In this document: piece by piece, positions 26,626 to 33,125 of the stretch
Layout of the letters: every line of letters begins with the position of its first letter
How positions within the stretch are numbered: position 1 is the stretch's first letter
Source of the DNA: Paenibacillus ihumii
GTDB lineage: Bacteria > Bacillota > Bacilli > Paenibacillales > Paenibacillaceae
Assembly: GCF_001403875.1 (NCBI RefSeq)
Contig: NZ_LN884297.1
Span: 310,001-374,000, forward strand
Length of the DNA stretch: 64,000 nucleotides
Direction of reading: 5' to 3'
The notes under the pieces: generated by a model
What the model was told of the DNA's origin: nothing
The model's database searches: none
The model's input: the letters and a program-made list of their open reading frames with translations, nothing else
Position numbers and translations under genes: made by a program

Positions 26626-26726
26626 GGGGGGGCCCTTCCAAGTTAGGGAGATTCGGTTGTAAGCATCATATTCTAGGCTTCTACTAGATGATTATTTGAA
26701 TTCTTCAACACTTGGCAGCATACAAA

Positions 26727-26762
26727 AAAACCTCGAAAGGCATAAGCAATTCAAGGTTTTTT
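26727..26762 (-). terminator. Terminator after duplicated immunity gene (type B 3' element)
   Basis: AAAACCTCGAA and TTCAAGGTTTT pair with one G:T, and T7 follows on the minus strand. It is a near copy of 24646-24679, and the flank to 26640 is also duplicated. Confidence 0.8.
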
Positions 26763-26766
26763 CGCA

Positions 26767-27147
26767 CTAGTCTACAGATAGTATTTCAACTGACTCACAG
26801 TAAAATTTAAGAGTGCTATTCTCGTAATCATTAATAAAATATCTTGTAGCTTTCTCCCATTCATCTCGTCCATAATCAATAATTTCAAAACCTAAGATTT
26901 GATTATATCCCCCCCCAAAAAAACCTTTAACTTCTAATGAGGATACATTTGTAAATTTAATAAATACATCTAATTTCTCATTCTGAACGTTAGATTCCAA
27001 AACAAAACATATTTCAAGATAAGAAACATTCTCAAACTCTGAATTTACATCAATATAATAATTTAAAATGGTTATAAAATTTAGTTGTCTTAAATCAAAG
27101 TCAGGTTTTTTATCGATAATTTTATGGATGTTTTTAATAAAATTCAA
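26767..27147 (-). CDS. Probable immunity protein, copy 2
   Basis: A 126-residue near-duplicate of the protein at 24686-25075, differing at a handful of residues (for example KGFFGGGYN against KGFGGGYN, a 3-base length change in a C/A homopolymer). The in-frame ATG used in copy 1 is followed here by an early stop, so TTG 27147 is the likely start. Its cognate tip has been deleted down to the last 17 residues or so (27130-27190), leaving another orphan immunity gene. It ends in its own terminator at 26727-26762. Confidence 0.65.
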   Translation of the reverse strand: MNFIKNIHKIIDKKPDFDLRQLNFITILNYYIDVNSEFENVSYLEICFVLESNVQNEKLDVFIKFTNVSSLEVKGFFGGGYNQILGFEIIDYGRDEWEKATRYFINDYENSTLKFYCESVEILSVD

Positions 27148-27690
27148 TTAATTCACCATCCGTCCAAAAGTCATATCGCTTTTCAAAACACTCTGACTCT
27201 TACCCCCACCCGAACGTTGCTGCTTCATCAATCCCAGAGGATCAATATAACCGAACCGGGCCGCCGTTTACGTAGGCATAGCGGTTAATGGTTTGGCCAT
27301 CCTGCAGGTCTCCGCGGATAACGTCGCGGTTCAGGAAGCGTTTTAGCACCGGATGGTAGTAACGGGCACACATGTAATACAGCCCATTCGGGTCTGCCAT
27401 GACTCCGTCTCTTCCATTATACTGGAAGGGCTGACGGGTGTCTCCTTCGTGGCTTTCAACCTTGCCGTATGGATCTTAAGTATAGCGATCTCTTACCCGG
27501 CCTTGTTCATCGGTTAGCAGCGTCGTGCTTCCTCGAAGATCGCTGTGATAGCTCAAGTATTCCCGGCTTCATCCTCCCGGCCAATCAGGCCATGACCATA
27601 TACATAGAAGGCCTTCGGTGTCCCATCCTCATGAAGCTCCATTAGCACTTGACTTAGCTCGGTACGATCGTCGATGACATAGCGGGGGTT
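27130..27690 (-). pseudogene. Decayed Rhs core with deleted tip (cassette 4)
   Basis: The Rhs core runs from RYVIDD (27690) to the GGGK region (27199). It carries several disruptions: a missing base near 27560, a TAA in place of a sense codon near 27477, and an extra base near 27252. After the core only the end of the cassette 2-type toxin remains (FEKRYDFWTDGELIEFY, out of frame with the core). It cannot encode a toxin. It is evidence that the cassette 2 pair was duplicated and then one copy lost its tip. Confidence 0.8.
27199..27690 (-). repeat. Rhs core repeat, copy 3
   Basis: Related to 33487-33985 but more diverged than copies 1 and 2, with multiple indels. Confidence 0.88.
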
Positions 27691-27699
27691 GCCTCACTT

Positions 27700-27990
27700 A
27701 AGGTTAGCGATAATGGCAACGTATTTCGCGGCGGCGTATTCTACAGTTGCGCAGCATATTTCCCTATGAGAAAGCGAATGAACATAACAAAATACAGGTC
27801 AATCAGGTGGCATCTGACCTTATTTGCCCTGTTCAATGTATCGAAATGGCGTTATTTAGTAGTAAAATTCAAATATAATGGGCGTACAAACAAAATGATA
27901 AAATCTGCGTAGGTATATTACATTAGTTATTTGTTTTATTGGTTGGAATATGGGCTCTTTCGGGACTAGACAGCCCCTCTTAACCATAAA
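27700..27990 (-). repeat. Type A cassette 3' element, copy 2, with terminator
   Basis: Copy of the element at 25850-26100, placed downstream of the immunity gene at 28029. Its hairpin (27793-27832) is partly decayed. Part of it is open in one frame (27856-28041), but this is repeat DNA, not a gene. It ends at the 5' edge of Rhs core copy 3. Confidence 0.75.
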
Positions 27991-28028
27991 AAACACCAGT
28001 AAAATTTCTACTGGTGCTCTCAAAACAA

Positions 28029-28502
28029 TTACATGAAACAAGATTTAATTTTATTTTCGATATTAATGTCCATACCGTAAACTTCAAAATATGAAGTATC
28101 AAATGGACGAATTTCTAATTCTGCCTCAGGATGTTGTAGTCCTTCACTTTCTTCTGTTTCTGGTAATATATTGGAATCCCATCCAATTTTTTTACCTTTC
28201 CTAATCCCGATGAACACTCCCGAATGGAACTGCACTATCTCTTCTGCTTTTTTAATCAGTTCATCTGTACTTAGGATTTCTGAGTATGGTTTTGGAAATA
28301 ATACTTCGGATGGTTGGTTACTGCTACCAAACACATCAAAAGCAAACCAAGTAAAATTGGAGGTTTCGTGTTGAATACAGGCTAGTATTTGAACAAGCTG
28401 TTCTCCCAAACAACCTATCTCACTTTGGAAATACTCCCCACTTAATCTAAGTATAAATGTAGGTTTTTTTAGATAATTGTCCTCCAACTTTCCCACCTCC
28501 AT
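28029..28502 (-). CDS. Probable immunity protein (cassette 5)
   Basis: A 157-residue protein whose ATG overlaps the toxin-tip stop (TAATG at 28502), and GGAGG precedes it. No signal peptide or membrane segment. The sequence is acidic, with EYFQSEIGCLGEQLVQIL, FTWFAFDVFGSSNQP, VFIGIRKGKKIGWDSNILPETEE and a terminal FEVYGMDINIENKI. No family was recognised. The immunity role is inferred from tight coupling to the type 24-like tip and from the downstream type A element shared with other cassettes. Confidence 0.65.
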   Translation of the reverse strand: MEVGKLEDNYLKKPTFILRLSGEYFQSEIGCLGEQLVQILACIQHETSNFTWFAFDVFGSSNQPSEVLFPKPYSEILSTDELIKKAEEIVQFHSGVFIGIRKGKKIGWDSNILPETEESEGLQHPEAELEIRPFDTSYFEVYGMDINIENKIKSCFM

Positions 28503-28801
28503 TACTTAAAACTCCATGAGCCATCTTTAAAGACTGCAAGATGGTCATGTGGATTGGTATGATTCGGACGACCATGGTCAGTCCAATCTGTACGTTTCAC
28601 TGGAACACCATTCTTCCCCCACTCAAGGGTTTGAATATAATCCCCTTTTCTACCTTTTTGCCACCCAATCTGTGTATGAGGATTCATTGATTCAGGCACA
28701 TGAACAGTTCCATTTATCATTTTTCCGTCTGTTCTAGGAAGCGGCATAGGATTACCGCTAGCGTCCTTTGGAACATACTTTGGTGTTTGAGCTTCACCCA
28801 T
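28502..28801 (-). pseudogene. Coreless type 24-like toxin tip (cassette 5)
   Basis: A 99-residue frame holding only a toxin tip. Motifs are IGWQKGRKGDYIQTLEWG, VPVKRTDWTDHGRPNHTNPHDHL and a closing KDGSWSFK. The TDHGRP..NPHDH part is the His-rich signature that resembles polymorphic toxin type 24. The start region GMGEAQTPKY aligns with the GKGE end of the Rhs core, so the initiating ATG appears to be a mutated lysine codon of the lost core junction. No ribosome site is seen. The core is absent; the next sequence upstream belongs to the IS110 insertion. It may be expressed only if recombined onto an Rhs body. Confidence 0.65.
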
Positions 28802-28873
28802 CCCCTAAGTTGTAATCTTAAACTTGGGAATAAAGAAGGTGGCAACTGGTTCTTCCAATTACCACCCATTATA

Positions 28874-30115
28874 TCAGCTTGCTTGACGCTCTGTTAGAGT
28901 TGCCGCCGCCCTGTATTCCGTCTTGTGCTTCATCATGCTGTAGATAATGTTTACAAGCCTTCTCATGACGCATATAAGGGCTTGCTTCTTGGTCTTTCCC
29001 TCTGCTAGCTTGCGTTGGTAATACTCGTAGAACTTAGGATTCCGTTGCTTCTTGTTGTCACCTTTAGCGACTTGGATTTGCTGAACGGCTAGGTTGTGGA
29101 AGATGGCGTTCAGCACCCGATTTCCTTGTCCGCTTGCTTGGTCTTTGCCCTTGCCGCCCGAACTAAAGCGAATAGGAGCAATTCCGGCGAAACGGGCTAG
29201 CTTGTCAGCGTTAGGAAAGCGGCGAATGTCTCCGATTTCGGCAATCAGTTCCGCCGCTGTAACGGTGCTAATACCGTCCATCGAATCCAGTTTGTAATCT
29301 GTCTCAGACAGTACCTGACGTAGCTGTGCTTCTGTCTCTTTAATAAGTTCTCTGCTCCGCTTCATGTCCTGTACCATATTTACAACAAGAAAGTCTCTTG
29401 ATGCTTGGTAGTTTCGCTTTGTTTCTCCGTCTTTCTTTACCAGTTCCAAGATTTCTTCTGCTTTACGGGTAGAACAGGTGTTATGGCTTGCTTTACGGAG
29501 ATAAGCCGCTAGTTCCTCCGCCCCCACCGATTCCAAGTGATACGGAGCAGGGTACTTCTCCCAAAAGGCTAGAGCCGCCTTCCCGTCAATATCACAGAAG
29601 AACTTCTTGTAGGACGGATAGTGATAGCTTAACTGCTGATGAAGTTGGTTCTTGAGCGAAGCGGCATGTTTGACGATAGAGTTCCGTCTTGCCACCAGTT
29701 GCCCAATAGTCCAGTATATATCTTGCGGATTCGCATCCGGCAGGTCATCGAGCCTTGCAAACAGAACCTTCGCAATACAGAACGCATCCCAACTGTCGCT
29801 CTTTTGGGTTGTTGCATTGCTCATACGTTCATTGTAGGACAGGGCGGAATTGACTTCCTTGACGATTTGCTTCTTCTCGACAAGGTAAACGGCTAATGCT
29901 CTGCCGTTGCCGCCTGTATCTTCTAATCCATAGACAGGGGTCATTTCTTTTGGCGTATGCTTCTTGACGAACTTCATCAACTCGTCAAAGGCAGATGGCT
30001 TATTCTCGATTTGGATTTCGCCTAGCCGCTCATGCCAACAGTTGATGATAACTGCTGTATGGTGGGCTTTATGCAGGTCTAACCCTACGTAAACATGACG
30101 CATTTTGTAATGCAT
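28874..30115 (-). mobile_element. IS110-family transposase
   Basis: A 413-residue DEDD transposase. The N-terminal catalytic part has VGLDLHK, GLEDTGG and KSDSWDAFCIA. The C-terminal Transposase_20 part has MDGISTVTAAELIAEIGDIRRFPNADKLARFAGIAP and the serine-containing SGQGNRVLNAIFHNLA. ATG 30115 follows AGGGGTGA; a GTG four codons upstream is less likely. IS110 elements lack long terminal inverted repeats and none was seen, so the element ends are not fixed; roughly 28810-30240 is possible. The gene is intact and may be active. It sits directly upstream of a coreless toxin tip and probably helped separate it from its core. Confidence 0.93.
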
Positions 30116-30239
30116 AAAAGAAATCACCCCTGTGTACGGATTCTAAGTCTGCGTGATGGGTAAAGAATGGGGGCAACCTCAGTTCAAGCGTTAACCTTTC
30201 GGTTCGCAACGGGACGCAAGCCTCTCCAATCAATACTTG

Positions 30240-31015
30240 TCACAGTATGGCTTCATGTAAGCCATCAGCTTCTATATTTCCATAGCGGTATGTTCCACTA
30301 TAAAAATCCCGTTTGTCCAAGATTCGTTTAATTTGCACTTTCGTAAACAGTCTGCCTTGTTGGGTCGTAAAACTTCTTCATTCATGGCTTCGGCAATTTG
30401 GGATAGTGACCATGCCGGATGTTCTTCCTTTAGCTGAAATACTCTGCGGACGGTTCGGGCTTGGCTTTCATCCACTTGGATGTACTTCTGACCTTTCTTT
30501 GCCTTGTAGCCGAAGGTGGCTCTCCCTCCGGCATAGCCGCCCTGCTCCGCCTTCTTATAACGCCCCCTGCCAAGCTTGAGGGCGATTTCGAGCCGTTGGT
30601 ACTGGTCGAGCAGTTCCATCAGTCCGTTGATTAGAAAATCGTTCGGGTCTTTCTTGTAGATGCTGTAGGTCGGCTGTTCGATGCTCCGAACGTCCACCCC
30701 ATGCTTCTTGAACTCTCGATGCACCAACACCTTCACAATGTCAGACCGCCATAAACGGCTTGTATTGAGGACGATAACTGCATAAATGGATTGGGTAGAC
30801 AGGGCGGCTAACATGCTCTGAAAGCCGATTCTGTCCACTTCTAGGGCTTCTTCATCGACCTTCGCCCCACTAATACCTTCATCACTGTATATGTTCATCA
30901 GATTCCATCCTTGTACCTGACAATAGGAGCGGATTTCATCTTGTTGGTACGCTAAACTGTGGCCATCTTTGGCTTGTCCACTCGTTGACACTCTGACATA
31001 ACCGATGACATTCAT
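30240..31015 (-). pseudogene. Serine recombinase, frameshifted near C-terminus
   Basis: A resolvase/invertase-type recombinase with the nucleophile Ser10 in YVRVSTSGQ. The resolvase domain (1-150) has the usual SDEGISG and LNTSRLWRS stretches, and a recombinase-domain start follows (GRATFGYKAKKGQKYIQVDESQA, then LSQIAEAMNEE). The continuous frame ends at 30272 with an unnatural tail. From about 30370 the -1/+1 alternative frame reads TTQQGRLFTKVQIKRILDKR and DFYSGTYRYGNIEADGLHEAIL with TGA at 30240-30242, which is the normal continuation. A one-base loss in a T-run explains this. The catalytic domain is intact, so residual activity is possible. It is divergent from the Xre gene across a palindrome-rich promoter region. 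Confidence 0.85.
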
Positions 31016-31054
31016 GTTGATTCCTCCCCCACCGTTACAGAAATCTCAATTTTT

Positions 31055-31168
31055 GTAACGGTATTCCGTAACATACTCTGATTATATTACGGTATACCGT
31101 TGCACACAAGAGATTTCAGGTGATAAGATGAAAGAAATCCACATTATTTCGTAACGGCATTGCGTTAT
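31055..31168. promoter_or_regulatory. Three related palindromic operators between recombinase and Xre genes
   Basis: Three sites share the form GTAACGG-N4-CCGTTAC: GTAACGGTATTCCGTAAC (31055-31072), ACGGTATACCGT within 31087-31102, and GTAACGGCATTGCGTTAT (31151-31168). They lie in the divergent promoter region, and the last sits just upstream of the Xre ribosome site. The Xre protein is the obvious candidate binder (autoregulation and control of the recombinase). Inference from symmetry and position. Confidence 0.65.
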
Positions 31169-31181
31169 GGAGGGGAATACT

Positions 31182-31388
31182 ATGCCAATTCGGTTAAGAT
31201 TAAAGGAAATCCTCGAAGCACAAGGTATCAGCCAACGTGAACTTGCACGTAGGATGAACATAAGACCAAGTACGGTCAGTCATCTTTGCTCCGATAAAGT
31301 TAATGCGGCATATTTCGATACGTTAGAACAGATATGCCGTACACTTAATATCAGCTTGAACGAACTTCTAGTATTGGAAGATGACTAA
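31182..31388 (+). CDS. Xre-family (Cro/CI-type) small DNA-binding regulator
   Basis: A 68-residue single helix-turn-helix protein: LKEILEAQGISQRELARRMNIRPSTVSHLCSDKVNAAYFDTLEQICRTLNISLNELLVLE. The form is that of short Xre regulators of plasmids and mobile elements. ATG 31182 follows GGAGGGG by 7 bases; the ATG five codons earlier lies within this ribosome site. It is divergent from the serine recombinase and converges with the Rep-like gene, overlapping its 3' end by 38 bases. It probably represses the recombinase promoter through the palindromes at 31055-31168. Confidence 0.88.
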   Translation: MPIRLRLKEILEAQGISQRELARRMNIRPSTVSHLCSDKVNAAYFDTLEQICRTLNISLNELLVLEDD

Positions 31389-32211
31389 CCTTACCGGATA
31401 GAATGGCACAGGGGAGTATTATCGCTTCCTGCCATTGTTCCGCCGCTACTTCATTCAGGTCAATAACATCCTGCGTTTTCATCTGTTCCTGAATTTGCTT
31501 CCGGTAGTAAGGAGTAGTATCCTGCGGTAGAAGTTCTCCTTGCTGAATCTCCTGAACTAACCGCCCCACCTTCGGGGCAAACTTAGAAAAGTCCGTAAGC
31601 ACAGCACATAGATACTTATTGTTAAACTGCGGCGGATACTGAACCAATGAAGCAAGCGGTATCTTCCCCTTTGGAGCATATACAATTTCCATCCTCGTTT
31701 GCTCCTCTTGTATTTTCAACCGCCTTGTCTCCGACAACTGACGCTTCTTGTCATACACCCGACAATAGCCATCCTCCTGACGCTGATGTTTGCCGTTGTA
31801 ATAACGTGTTCCTTTGAACAGTCGTAGCTTGCGACCCTTCGTTGACATTGTAAATAGGTCATTGATGGGAACAGGAATGTCGAAAGCAACATCACAACGC
31901 ACAAACAAGATTTCATTGGCATAGTCTCGGATTTGTTCAAGCCAGTACCGGAAGTAAACAAGCGACTTCGGATAGGCTTCAATCCTCAGCGTATTCTTAC
32001 GAGTTTTCGGAGCAAAGACCAACTTGTAGGAGATATGAAGGAAGTGTTCCCCCGTTTTGATTCTGATACGGTATTGAAATCCTCTATCCCCTACTGCCAT
32101 CCTGACCCCGTAATAGTGACAGATGCGTTTATGGAACTCATTGAAGAAGTCCCAATAAACGTCTGTAAAGTCAATGACAATGCGGTCGATGGATACAGTG
32201 ACCCCTTTCAT
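31351..32211 (-). CDS. Rep-like (rolling-circle replication initiator type) protein of a mobile element
   Basis: A 286-residue protein with a layout recalling Rep_trans/rolling-circle initiators: VSIDRIVIDFTDVYWDFFNEF at the start, LRIEAYPKSLVYF, VRCDVAFDIP, then GTRYYNGKHQRQEDGYCRVYDKKRQ and a TRMEIVY strand. In initiators the R-x-D-x-A-x-D and Y-G-x-R-x-YDK-x-E blocks are typical. GGGAGGGGG stands 6 bases before ATG 32211. Its neighbours (Xre, serine recombinase) and the two upstream hairpins at 32314-32383 suggest an integrated small plasmid or an element that replicates when excised. The family call is by pattern only. Confidence 0.6.
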   Translation of the reverse strand: MKGVTVSIDRIVIDFTDVYWDFFNEFHKRICHYYGVRMAVGDRGFQYRIRIKTGEHFLHISYKLVFAPKTRKNTLRIEAYPKSLVYFRYWLEQIRDYANEILFVRCDVAFDIPVPINDLFTMSTKGRKLRLFKGTRYYNGKHQRQEDGYCRVYDKKRQLSETRRLKIQEEQTRMEIVYAPKGKIPLASLVQYPPQFNNKYLCAVLTDFSKFAPKVGRLVQEIQQGELLPQDTTPYYRKQIQEQMKTQDVIDLNEVAAEQWQEAIILPCAILSGKVSHLPILEVRSS

Positions 32212-32313
32212 GTGCCGCCCCCTCCCGAATTTTTTGATGAATTTCGGGCTTAATTAGAGGGCAGGTGGCTAGCCTTTAACACATAACCTTCCCGTTGTAA
32301 AATTTTCAGTTCA

Positions 32314-32383
32314 GTCCTGACAATATAGTTGTCGGACTATCCAGTGGATTAGTTGCGATGTTCCCGACACTATATCCATCGGG
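32314..32383. other. Paired hairpins upstream of the Rep-like gene, candidate origin
   Basis: GTCCTGACAA (32314-32323) pairs with TTGTCGGAC (32329-32337) around a 5-base loop, and CCCGA (32363-32367) pairs with TCGGG (32379-32383). Hairpins just upstream of a rolling-circle Rep gene often form the double-strand origin. No nick site was recognised. Confidence 0.35.
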
Positions 32384-32426
32384 GTATCTATTCGCAAAGT
32401 TGCGATTGATTTGAAAAACCTTTGAG

Positions 32427-32645
32427 AAAACGAAGATAACAAAAAACAGGTCAATCATGGTGGTATCTGACCATAATCGACCTGTTCATCGTAACGGTAT
32501 TGCGTTATTTAGGGTATAAAATTCAAGCATTTATTGTGCGTACAAATGAAATGGAGAAATCTTTGTAACGGTATTACATGGGTTAGATGTGTTATTGGTT
32601 GAATGATGCGTTTATTCGTCAATGGGTAGCCCCACCAAAAAATAA
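32427..32645 (-). repeat. Type A cassette 3' element, copy 3, with terminator and operator-like site
   Basis: Follows the SUKH immunity gene of the intact rhs. The hairpin AACAGGTC (32445-32452) with GACCTGTT (32479-32486) has a T6 run on the minus strand and terminates the T7SS-rhs operon. GTAACGGTATTGCGTTAT at 32491-32508 matches the Xre-proximal palindrome at 31151-31168 in 17 of 18 positions, and GTAACGGTATTACAT recurs near 32563. Confidence 0.85.
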
Positions 32646-32681
32646 AGGCTCAATAGTTTGAACCCTTAAGACCTCTCTACT

Positions 32682-33116
32682 CTATCCAAGAAATTCTGGC
32701 AACCCTTCTAACCATTCCGTAAAACTATTTGAGTATTTCTCCACTCGGCAGTCTTCATGATAGAAGTAAAAAACAGGTGAGTTAGGACACTCTCTAGAAT
32801 TAAGACAGAAGTAATCACCGTTGCCGATACTGTAAAATGGAATAAAATCAGCATTCCATCTTCCCAGATTCATTTCATAATTATAGGTAAACTCAATGGT
32901 ATCGTTACCGTTTGTCGTCCCCGTAGAAACATTGAGTATGTCACCAGGAAATGAATACTTCGCCATTAATTCAATGAAATAGCGAAATTCCTCATTAAAA
33001 CTGCAATTGAATTTTACTTCGAGTTGTTTCCAATCACTTGGAGAAGGTGGGTCAAGTTGACCCACTTCTTCGTCCAAAATATTTTTTAACAAATTATCAA
33101 TTTCTTCTTTTTTCAT
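32682..33116 (-). CDS. SUKH (SMI1/KNR4) family immunity protein
   Basis: A 144-residue protein starting 9 bases after the rhs stop. SUKH features are SDWKQLEVKFNCSFNEEFRYFIELMAKYSFPGDILNV, FIPFYSIGNGDYFCL and SPVFYFYHEDCRVEKYSNSFTEWLEGL. SUKH proteins are common antidotes of nuclease toxins, so this is the likely cytoplasmic immunity protein for the HNH-like tip of the adjacent Rhs effector. It is the last gene of the type VII operon and is followed by the type A terminator element. Confidence 0.9.
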   Translation of the reverse strand: MKKEEIDNLLKNILDEEVGQLDPPSPSDWKQLEVKFNCSFNEEFRYFIELMAKYSFPGDILNVSTGTTNGNDTIEFTYNYEMNLGRWNADFIPFYSIGNGDYFCLNSRECPNSPVFYFYHEDCRVEKYSNSFTEWLEGLPEFLG

Positions 33117-33125
33117 ACCTACCTC

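Noticed and set aside
27856..28041. 61-codon minus-strand frame after the cassette 5 immunity gene
   Set aside because: It lies inside the repeated type A 3' element and is not open in the other copies.
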